Source: Paenibacillus albicereus (GTDB taxonomy: Bacteria > Bacillota > Bacilli > Paenibacillales > Paenibacillaceae). Taken from it: a DNA stretch of 64,000 nucleotides. The notes under the pieces were generated by a model. It did not search any database. It worked only from the letters and a program-made list of their open reading frames with translations, and was not told the origin of the DNA. Positions 57,764-64,000 of this stretch are shown one piece after another. The stretch lies in NCBI RefSeq assembly GCF_012676905.1, contig NZ_CP051428.1:4461001-4525000 (forward strand), read 5' to 3'. The position numbers and the translations under genes were made by a program. The stretch's first letter is position 1, and the number at the start of each line of letters is the position of its first letter.

Positions 57764-58531
57764 ATGACCCATGTCTACAGCGGCGCAGCAGGCGCCAAGC
57801 AGCTGACGTTCGTACTCGTGCACGGCTCTTGGGCGGACGCGGGGTACTGGAAAGAAACGGCCGCGGAGCTGAACCGGCTCGGCCACGAAGCGTTCGCCCC
57901 GGAGTATCCGGGCCACGGCGGCGACCCGCGCACGGACGTCACGCACGCCGAGATCACCGAGGCGGTCGCGGACGACATCGCCCGCCGGGACCTGCGCGGC
58001 ATCGTGCTCGTCGGGCACAGCTTCGGCGGCTCCGTCATCCAGACGGTCGCTCAGCGAATTCCGGAGCGCATCGGCCGGATCGTGTTCATGGACGGTTTTG
58101 TCCTGCTCGACGGCCAGTCCGTCGCCGACCAGCTGCCCCCGCCCGTCGTGCAGCAGTTCCAGCAGCTGGCGCAGGCTTCCGGGGGGCAGACGATTCCGAT
58201 GCCCTACGAGCTGTACCGGGAGACGTTCGCCAACCTGGCCGACGGTCCGCTCGCGCGCTACCTGCACCGGCAAGTCCTTCCCGAGCCGGCGGGACCGCTG
58301 TTCGAGAAGCTCGACTTGAAACGCTTCTACGGCCTGACGATTCCGCGCAGCTACCTGTATCTGACAAGCGACGGCGTCCTCCCTCAGGGCGAAGGCTACG
58401 GCTGGCATCCGCATATGTCCGGCCGCCTCGGCGTCTTCCGCCTCATCAAGGCCGAGGGCGACCACATGTCGACGGTGAAGACGCATCCCGGCCTGATCGC
58501 CCGCAAGCTTGTCGAGGCGGGCCGCGACTGA
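57764..58531 (+). CDS. Alpha/beta hydrolase
   Basis: 255 residues from ATG 57764 (AAAGGAG upstream). LTFVLVHGSWADAGYWKETA (oxyanion-hole region), GIVLVGHSFGGSVIQTVAQR (nucleophile Ser in GHSFGG), an acid-bearing strand near FMDGFVLLDG, and EGDHMSTVKTH (catalytic His). No signal peptide, so cytoplasmic. Resembles esterases of the salicylate-esterase/hydroxynitrile-lyase-like branch. Substrate unknown. Confidence 0.9.
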   Translation: MTHVYSGAAGAKQLTFVLVHGSWADAGYWKETAAELNRLGHEAFAPEYPGHGGDPRTDVTHAEITEAVADDIARRDLRGIVLVGHSFGGSVIQTVAQRIPERIGRIVFMDGFVLLDGQSVADQLPPPVVQQFQQLAQASGGQTIPMPYELYRETFANLADGPLARYLHRQVLPEPAGPLFEKLDLKRFYGLTIPRSYLYLTSDGVLPQGEGYGWHPHMSGRLGVFRLIKAEGDHMSTVKTHPGLIARKLVEAGRD

Positions 58532-58633
58532 GCCGGTGTCCGCAGCTGCGAGCGGTTCCGCCAAGGGCGGCATGGCATTCGGCGTCCTCTGACGGAGAGG
58601 CAGTTCCATGAATGATAGCCCTTCCTTCAGCCA

Positions 58634-58673
58634 CAAAAAAAAGCCTCCCCGGACCGGACCGGGAAGGCTCTTT
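58634..58673 (-). terminator. Intrinsic terminator of the efflux operon
   Basis: AAAAAAAAGCCTCCCCGG / CCGGGAAGGCTCTTT hairpin 28 bp after the stop of the MFS gene. Confidence 0.85.
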
Positions 58674-58700
58674 CCACATTCCAAATGTTCAATGAGCGAA

Positions 58701-60323
58701 TTAGCTCTCGCTTTGCAGCTGGCCCTTCGCCGGGCCTTCGCCCTCGGCCGGTGCCGGAGCGGTTTCGTTCGACGTGCGGAGTGGAATCTCCCGCAGGAAG
58801 AACACGAGCACGAGCGAGACGCAGAGCACGAGCGTGCCGACGAGGAACACGAGCGCCAGCGTATCGCCGAGCGCGCCGCGGAACTGCTCGATCAGCTGCA
58901 GGAACAGCGTCCGCGCCTGCTCCGGCAGAGAGGCGGCCGTCTCGTCGATGAGCGGCTTGTTCATGAGCAGGTTCGGGTTGGCGAACCCGGTCAGCTGCTG
59001 CGCGACCGTCGGATCGAGCTGGCTCAGGTCAGGCATGTCCGGCGAGGTCAGCGTATCCTTGAGGTTCTTGGTCAGCGTGTTGGACATGACCGTGCCCATG
59101 ACGGCGATGCCGATCGTGCCGCCCAGGTTCCGGAACAGCTGCGAGGACGCCGTGGCGACCCCGAGCTCCGAGTGGGAGACCGCGTTCTGGGTCGCCAGCG
59201 AGAACACCGGCATGCCCATGCCGATGCCGATGCCGAAGATCGCCATGCTCAGCACGGCCATGCCGACGCTGTTCATGAGCACCATGATGCCCATGCCGAG
59301 AATCATGATCGGCACGCCGATCAAGGCGTAGCGCTTGTACTTGCCGCTCTTGGAGATGCGCTGTCCGATGAGCGCGCTGGTGATGACCATGAAGATCGAC
59401 ATCGGCATGGTGACGTAGCCGGAGTACGTCGCGGAGATGCCGAGCACGCCCTGCACGAAGAATGTCAGGTAGATGAGCGCGCCCATCATGCCGAAGTTCA
59501 TCAGGAAGCCGATCAGGTTCGAGACGGTGACGATGCCGTTCTTGAACAGATGCAGCGGCAGGATCGGGCTCTTGGCGGAGCGCTCGACCAGCACGAAGAT
59601 GATGCCGGACACAAGCGCGGCGGCGAACAAGCCGAGAATCTCCGGCGAGCCCCAAGCATGATTCGGACCGGCCAGGGAGAACCCGAGCAGCAGCGGCACG
59701 ATCGTCGTCGTAAGGAATAGCGAGCCGAGAATGTCGATCTTCTCCCCTTTGACGCGCTCGATTTTCGGGAAGAGAATCCAGATCATCGCGAACGCGACGA
59801 TGCCGAGCGGCAGGAAGATCCAGAACAGCCAGTGCCAGTCGAGATGGTCGACGAGGTAGCCGCCGAGCGTCGGGCCGAGCACGCTCGAGAAGCCGAAGAC
59901 GGCGGTCATGAGGCCCATCCACTTGGAGCGCTCGCGCGGCGGGAACAAGTCGCCGACCGCCATGAACGCGGTCGACTGGATGATGCCCGCTCCGATGCCC
60001 TGGATGCCGCGGTAAATGATGAACTGATAAACGTCCGTCGACGTGCCCGTCAGGAACGCGCCGATGATGAACAGCAGGATGCCCGCCAGGATGAACGGCT
60101 TGCGCCCGAACATGTCGGACAGCTTGCCGACCAGGATGGTGGCGATCGTCGAGGTCAGCAGGTAGATGTTGATCGTCCAGGTGTAGTACTCCATGCCGTC
60201 GAGAATCGCGATGATGCGCGGCATCGCCGTGCTCGTGATCGTCTGGTTGATGGCCGCGAAGAACATGGCCGCCATGACGGCGATCATGATCGACAGCTTT
60301 CGTTTGTGCGTTAAATGTTCCAT
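58701..60323 (-). CDS. MFS multidrug efflux transporter, DHA2 (EmrB/QacA) family
   Basis: 540 residues, 14 predicted spans. Motifs: FFAAINQTITSTAMPRIIAI (motif D1), LVGKLSDMFGRKPFILAG (motif A) and AVFGFSSVLGPTLGGYLVDH (motif C of drug exporters). The cytoplasmic C-terminus is Glu/Pro-rich. Proton-driven export of toxic compounds. It forms an operon with the MarR regulator upstream (63-bp or so gap), which presumably represses it. Confidence 0.93.
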   Translation of the reverse strand: MEHLTHKRKLSIMIAVMAAMFFAAINQTITSTAMPRIIAILDGMEYYTWTINIYLLTSTIATILVGKLSDMFGRKPFILAGILLFIIGAFLTGTSTDVYQFIIYRGIQGIGAGIIQSTAFMAVGDLFPPRERSKWMGLMTAVFGFSSVLGPTLGGYLVDHLDWHWLFWIFLPLGIVAFAMIWILFPKIERVKGEKIDILGSLFLTTTIVPLLLGFSLAGPNHAWGSPEILGLFAAALVSGIIFVLVERSAKSPILPLHLFKNGIVTVSNLIGFLMNFGMMGALIYLTFFVQGVLGISATYSGYVTMPMSIFMVITSALIGQRISKSGKYKRYALIGVPIMILGMGIMVLMNSVGMAVLSMAIFGIGIGMGMPVFSLATQNAVSHSELGVATASSQLFRNLGGTIGIAVMGTVMSNTLTKNLKDTLTSPDMPDLSQLDPTVAQQLTGFANPNLLMNKPLIDETAASLPEQARTLFLQLIEQFRGALGDTLALVFLVGTLVLCVSLVLVFFLREIPLRTSNETAPAPAEGEGPAKGQLQSES

Positions 60324-60387
60324 GATGGCTCTCGTTCTCCTCGTTTCTGTTCTTTGTCTGATGCCCTCTTGTTGCGTTCGGCTGGCC

Positions 60388-60840
60388 TCAAGCCTCTGCC
60401 GCTTCTTCTTGTTCCGCGGGCGCGTCCTCCCCCGCCAGCTTCTCCATGAGCCCGGTCAACAGAAGCCGCTCCTCGTCCGTCAGCCTGGCGAGCCGCCTTC
60501 CGATCATCTGCTCCCGCAGCTTCATGAATCCGTCCAGCGTCCGCAGGCCCTCCTCGGTGATCTCGACGAAAACGGCCCTCCGATCTACGGTGTCCGGTTT
60601 TCGCTTGACCCATCCGCCCGCCTCCAGCCGGTCCATCATGACGGTGACGGCGCTCGGCTTGACCTCCATCTTGTCGGCGATCAGCGCCAGCTTGCACGGC
60701 CCCTTGACCTTGACCATATAGAGCGCGAACAGCTGCGTCCGCGTCAGCCCGCATTCCTTGAGCAGCTCCGGCAGGGACAGCTCGATCGACTGGATAAAGG
60801 CCTGCACGGCCGCATGAAATCGACTGACCTCCGCTTCCAC
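60388..60840 (-). CDS. MarR-family transcriptional regulator
   Basis: 150 residues from the GTG at 60840, 7 nt after AAAGGGGG; a GTG at 60846 is too close to it. Winged HTH: GLTRTQLFALYMVKVKGPCK, LALIADKMEVKPSAVTVMMD and RLEAGGWVKRKPDTVDRRAV (wing), then VEITEEGLRTLDGF. It likely represses its own promoter and the downstream efflux gene until a ligand binds. Confidence 0.92.
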   Translation of the reverse strand: MEAEVSRFHAAVQAFIQSIELSLPELLKECGLTRTQLFALYMVKVKGPCKLALIADKMEVKPSAVTVMMDRLEAGGWVKRKPDTVDRRAVFVEITEEGLRTLDGFMKLREQMIGRRLARLTDEERLLLTGLMEKLAGEDAPAEQEEAAEA

Positions 60841-60855
60841 TCTCACGCCCCCTTT

Positions 60856-60902
60856 GTTAAAGCAATAATATATTTATACTCCTTTAACTATATCCATGTC
60901 AA
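60856..60902 (-). promoter_or_regulatory. Promoter and candidate MarR operator
   Basis: On the minus strand a perfect TTGACA (60897-60902), 17-18 bp, then GTATAAA as -10. An inverted repeat GTTAAAG / CTTTAAC (60856-60862 and 60882-60888) brackets the -10, well placed for repression by the regulator encoded immediately downstream. Confidence 0.7.
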
Positions 60903-60914
60903 ATAGTTTAGAAA

Positions 60915-60946
60915 TAAAAAAACCGCCTCGCGAAAGCGAGGCGGCC
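60915..60946 (-). terminator. Intrinsic terminator of the molybdoenzyme gene
   Basis: AAAAAAACCGCCTCGC / GCGAGGCGG hairpin, T-run on the minus strand, about 70 bp after the stop at 61018. Confidence 0.85.
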
Positions 60947-61017
60947 GCAGCCGTCGATTGAAAGGCTCACGCCAGGCGCAAGCCGCGAATTCCGGGCGGA
61001 CGATGAGTCCGTTTTCT

Positions 61018-61719
61018 TCAATCGTAGTCCTTGTGCACCCATTCGTCCTCGGGCAGCTCGAAGCCTTCTTCGGAGTAGCGCTGCTCGCGGAACGGGTCGG
61101 CCTCGTTGTGGAAGCCGTTGCGCTCCCAGAAGCCGGGCCGGTCCTCGGCCATGAACTCGAAGCCGCGCAGCCACTTGGCGCTCTTCCAGAAGTACAGATG
61201 CGGCACGACCAGGCGCAGCGGACCGCCATGCTTGTCCGTCAGCGGCTCTCCGCCGAAGCGGAAGGCGAGCAGGATGTCGTCGCCCATCAGGTCGGCGAGC
61301 GGCACGTTCGTCTCGTAGTCGTAGTCGCCGTACACCATCACATGCTTCGCCTCCGGCATCGGCTCGATGCCGAGCTGCTGGAGAAAGTCGCGGAACAGGA
61401 TTCCCTCCCATACCGTGTCCATCTTGGACCAGCGGGTGACGCAGTGGATGTCGCGCATGACGCTCACGCGCGGCAGCGCCTCGAGCTCGGCGAACGAGAA
61501 GCGCCGCTCCTCCCGGACCGCTCCGGTCACGCGCAAGTCCCAGGTCGACATGTCATAGACCGGAACCGCCCCTTCGTGAAGGATCGGGAACCGATCGGTC
61601 ACCGTCTGGCCGGGCGGCACGCGGTCGCCGTACTTGGCGTCCGGCTTGATCTTCTGGAGCAGCGCCGCCGCATTGCGCCTCAGGCGCTCCGCCTTGTCGC
61701 TCTCGTAAGGCTGGTTCAT
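61018..61719 (-). CDS. Molybdopterin-dependent oxidoreductase (sulfite-oxidase-like, YuiH type)
   Basis: 233 residues. Oxidoreductase molybdopterin-binding domain: WDLRVTGAVREERRFSFAEL, VMRDIHCVTRWSKMDTVWEG (Mo-ligand Cys93), HVMVYGDYDYETNVPLADLM and GGPLRLVVPHLYFWKSAKWL. No Tat or Sec signal is apparent, as in the cytoplasmic YuiH-like branch. Substrate unknown. It follows a small gene by 5 bp on the same strand. Confidence 0.9.
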   Translation of the reverse strand: MNQPYESDKAERLRRNAAALLQKIKPDAKYGDRVPPGQTVTDRFPILHEGAVPVYDMSTWDLRVTGAVREERRFSFAELEALPRVSVMRDIHCVTRWSKMDTVWEGILFRDFLQQLGIEPMPEAKHVMVYGDYDYETNVPLADLMGDDILLAFRFGGEPLTDKHGGPLRLVVPHLYFWKSAKWLRGFEFMAEDRPGFWERNGFHNEADPFREQRYSEEGFELPEDEWVHKDYD

Positions 61720-61724
61720 CCGCT

Positions 61725-61961
61725 TTAGACGCCCATCCGGCGGCGCTGGTTGTTCGGCTTCTTGTTCAGCTGGCTGCGCAGCTCCTTCGCTCCGCCCTGG
61801 GCGCCGCCCTGGCCTTGCTTGCCGACGGCTTGGGACTGCTTCTTCTGCTGCAGCTTCAGCTTGGCCGCCTCGGCCAGCGACATCTTCTTCGGCTGCGCCT
61901 CTTCGGCTTCCGCCGCCGCTCCGTCCGCTTGGACTTCGGCCGCTTCGTTGCGTTCGGTCAT
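61725..61961 (-). CDS. Small Gln/Lys/Ala-rich protein, unknown function
   Basis: 78 residues from an ATG after GGAGGG. Acidic N-terminal half (EAAEVQADGAAAEAEEAQPK), basic C-terminal half (KLKLQQKKQSQAVGKQGQGG, NKKPNNQRRRMGV). Low complexity and probably disordered; the strong charge split suggests nucleic-acid or protein binding. It lies 5 bp ahead of the molybdoenzyme gene in the same transcript. Confidence 0.6.
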   Translation of the reverse strand: MTERNEAAEVQADGAAAEAEEAQPKKMSLAEAAKLKLQQKKQSQAVGKQGQGGAQGGAKELRSQLNKKPNNQRRRMGV

Positions 61962-62144
61962 GTGTATCCCTCCATGCTTGTCCGATTGATGATTCCTATC
62001 GCCTAGTTTAGCTTATTTTGCCCCGAAGCGCCATGCGCAAAACGGCTATAGCCGAACCGCCCCTGCGGCTTCCGTCATCCCCGGATCCGGATAGCGGTCC
62101 GCTTCCGCTTGCTGCCCGTCTCCCCGCTTCTCCGGCGGTCCTCG

Positions 62145-62984
62145 TCATTCCGAGGCAAGCAAAGCCAGCTCCGCCTGCAGCTCCTCGTGGATGCGGCCGT
62201 TCGTCGCGAGCACGTCGCGCACGCCCAGATGGTACGGCGTGCCGTCCTGATCGCCGATGCGGCCCCCCGCTTCCTGCACGAGCAGCGCGCCCGCGGCGAT
62301 GTCCCAGCTGCTGAGGCCGACCTCCCAGAAGCCGCTCAGCCTGCCGGCCGCCACGTAGGCCAGATGCAGGGCGGCGGAGCCGCCCGAGCGGATGTTGCGG
62401 ACTTGCGGCGCGATCCGCTGCAGCTGCGCCAGGTTGCGCGGCAGCGCCTGACGATGCTCCGCCGGGAAGCCGGTCGCCAGCAGGCTCGTCCGCAGCGTCT
62501 CCTCGCCCGACACGCTCATGCGCTTGCCGTGGACGTAAGCCCCTTTGCCTTTTTCCGCGATGAACAGCTCGTCCGCCGAAGGATCGTACACGACCCCGAG
62601 GATCACTTCCCCGCGCCGCGCCAGCGCGATCGACACCGTGAAGAACGGAAAGCCGTGCACGAAGTTGGTCGTCCCGTCGACCGGATCGACGATCCACAGG
62701 TACTCGGCCTCCTGCACGTCCTCCAGCGCCCGCGCCGAGGCGGCCGGTCCCGGCTCCACGCCTTCCTCGCCGAGGAACGAGTGCTCCGGGAAGTTCATCA
62801 TGACGAGGCTGCGGATCAGCTTCTCCGCGCCCTTGTCCACCTCGGTGACGAGATCATGCGGAGACTGCTTCTCCTTGAGCATCTGGTAGGCGCCGAGCTT
62901 GGACTGGATCCATTCCCCCGCCTTGGACGCGCAGTTGATCGCCACCGCCGCGAAGCTCTTGCTGCCTACGATCGGTTCGTTCAT
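62145..62984 (-). CDS. suhB: Inositol monophosphatase family protein (SuhB-like)
   Basis: 279 residues. Mg2+-dependent phosphatase: TEVDKGAEKLIRSLV and FLGEEGVEPG (metal-binding Glu), LWIVDPVDGTTNFVHGFPFF (the DPxDxT metal motif), and VGLSSWDIAAGALLVQEAGG near the C-terminus. Acts on inositol-1-phosphate or related sugar phosphates in the cytoplasm. Monocistronic by spacing. Confidence 0.93.
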   Translation of the reverse strand: MNEPIVGSKSFAAVAINCASKAGEWIQSKLGAYQMLKEKQSPHDLVTEVDKGAEKLIRSLVMMNFPEHSFLGEEGVEPGPAASARALEDVQEAEYLWIVDPVDGTTNFVHGFPFFTVSIALARRGEVILGVVYDPSADELFIAEKGKGAYVHGKRMSVSGEETLRTSLLATGFPAEHRQALPRNLAQLQRIAPQVRNIRSGGSAALHLAYVAAGRLSGFWEVGLSSWDIAAGALLVQEAGGRIGDQDGTPYHLGVRDVLATNGRIHEELQAELALLASE

Positions 62985-63039
62985 GCCTCTCCCCCCGTTT
63001 CCTTCTCTCTAAATGTAAGCCTTTCCACTATGCGAATGC

Positions 63040-63082
63040 AAAATACGGATGCCATTTCGGTATCCGACCGGCATCCGTATTC
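63040..63082 (-). terminator. Intrinsic terminator of the TauE/SafE gene
   Basis: AAATACGGATGCC / GGCATCCGTATT stem about 32 bp after the stop codon, with TTTT on the minus strand. Confidence 0.75.
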
Positions 63083-63113
63083 GGACTCGAGCGACATGGG
63101 CCGGAGCGCCCCT

Positions 63114-63935
63114 TTACAACTGGGACGCCCCCTGCCAGATGAGCCGCGCAGCCAGCACGAGCAGCGTCGCCCGCAGCAGCCACAGGATCGCCTTGCCGCT
63201 CATGCGGCTGGCGATCCAGGCGCCGGCCTTGCCGCCGAGCCAGGCGCCCGGCGCGAGCGCCGCAACGAGCAGCCAGTCGATCTCGCCCATCGCGCCGTGC
63301 ACGATGCTGCCGCTGATCGACGACAGGAAGATGACGAACATCGACGTCGCCGTCGCCACATGCGGCGGGAACGCGAACAGCAGCACCATGACCGGCACGA
63401 ACAGCGAGCCGCCGCCGATGCCGAACAGGCCGGACACGAGGCCGACGAGCAGCCCGATGCCGAGCAGCAGCGGCAAGCTGTAGCCGTACACATGCTCGAC
63501 GCCCGCGCCGTCGGTCATGCGCACCGTGACCGGCCAGCGGCGCGCCGACGGCTTGATGCGGTCGCGCAGGATGAGCAGCAGCGCCATCAGCAGCATGAAG
63601 ATGCCGAAGCTGAGCTGGAACGCCGGGCCGTGGAACTGCGACGTCAGCGCCGAGCCGGCCATCGCGCCCGGGCCGCTCGTGATGAACAGCAGCCACGCGC
63701 TGCGGAAGTCCACCTTGCGCTGCTTGGCGTACGTGCGCGAGGAAGCGAGCGCCGTGACGATGAGCACCGCCAGCGACGTGCCGACGGCGGTCGCCTCCGG
63801 GATCGGCGCGCCGGTCAGCTGCGGGCCGAGCAGCAGCAGCACCGGCACGATGATGATGCCGCCGCCGAGGCCGACGATGCTGCCGAAGACCGACGCGACG
63901 ACGCCCGTCAGCAAGATGAGGATCCATTCAAGCAT
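63114..63935 (-). CDS. TauE/SafE-family (DUF81) membrane permease
   Basis: 273 residues with about eight spans. The two internally related halves start with VVASVFGSIVGLGGGIIIVP and VGLVSGLFGIGGGSLFVPVM, the repeated GxGGG motif of this family. TauE/SafE proteins export or import sulfonates, sulfoacetate or other organosulfur anions. The first ~65 bp upstream inside the window show no further gene. Confidence 0.92.
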   Translation of the reverse strand: MLEWILILLTGVVASVFGSIVGLGGGIIIVPVLLLLGPQLTGAPIPEATAVGTSLAVLIVTALASSRTYAKQRKVDFRSAWLLFITSGPGAMAGSALTSQFHGPAFQLSFGIFMLLMALLLILRDRIKPSARRWPVTVRMTDGAGVEHVYGYSLPLLLGIGLLVGLVSGLFGIGGGSLFVPVMVLLFAFPPHVATATSMFVIFLSSISGSIVHGAMGEIDWLLVAALAPGAWLGGKAGAWIASRMSGKAILWLLRATLLVLAARLIWQGASQL

Positions 63936-64000
63936 TCGTTTGTTCTCCTTTGTCTCTGTTCGGACAAGCCCGGATGCGCGACGATGCCAGGGCAGGGCCG

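Overview
The window looks like a chromosomal segment of a Paenibacillus-type member of the Bacillales. The evidence is the high-GC coding sequence with AGGAGG-like ribosome binding sites, a YesM/YesN two-component system next to LplB/LplC-type sugar permeases, secreted GH13 amylases with CcpA-type cre sites, a cobalamin-riboswitch ECF transporter, a PCYCGC lipoprotein and a Bacillus/Paenibacillus-type I-C CRISPR-Cas locus. This is inferred from gene content; no rRNA, tRNA or insertion sequence was recognised.

Layout. 1-5,332 (minus strand) is a tightly packed operon of two radical-SAM enzymes, a 61-residue peptide gene, two GT2 glycosyltransferases and a membrane protein cut by the window edge. 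I cannot assign it to a known pathway, and it is the best candidate here for an undescribed system. 5,647-12,001 holds a peroxiredoxin, a three-gene ABC-2 exporter, an LCP cell-wall ligase and hemL. 12,000-19,700 is a mosaic of small metabolic and hypothetical genes: a low-GC small membrane protein, a MazG-like hydrolase, an O-methyltransferase, a RibD/DHFR-like reductase, a GNAT and a LysR regulator. Two copies of a 65-bp element precede genes in this group. It also carries a uridine-kinase remnant. 19,873-24,810 is a cobalamin-riboswitch-controlled ECF transporter operon with a DUF4430 protein.

24,921-33,362 carries a glutathione peroxidase, a DUF5680 protein, two paralogous GH13 amylases (one secreted with starch-binding modules, one membrane-anchored), a TipAS-type MerR regulator, a PCYCGC lipoprotein and a DUF4309 secreted protein. 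33,667-42,934 is a carbohydrate operon: LplB/LplC permeases, a lipoprotein binding protein, the YesM/YesN two-component system and a cytoplasmic GH5 glycosidase. Its upstream region (42,935-43,825) has an 11-bp tandem repeat of about 22 units, a GTTCCC-rich tract and four inverted ~26-bp units. udk and a methyltransferase follow.

45,631-55,609 is a type I-C CRISPR-Cas locus. cas3-cas5-cas8c-cas7 appear intact, cas4 is not seen and cas1 lacks its N-terminus, so interference looks possible while spacer acquisition is probably lost. A main array of about 23 good repeats lies after cas2. A degenerate mini-array in the opposite orientation and a decayed HD-nuclease (Cas3''-like) gene lie upstream of cas3. 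55,738-63,935 contains a helveticin-J-like secreted protein, a FhuF-like 2Fe-2S protein, an alpha/beta hydrolase, a MarR/DHA2 efflux operon, a molybdopterin-dependent oxidoreductase, suhB and a TauE/SafE permease.

Most genes are on the minus strand. Because of the high GC content, many long opposite-strand frames are shadows and were left out.
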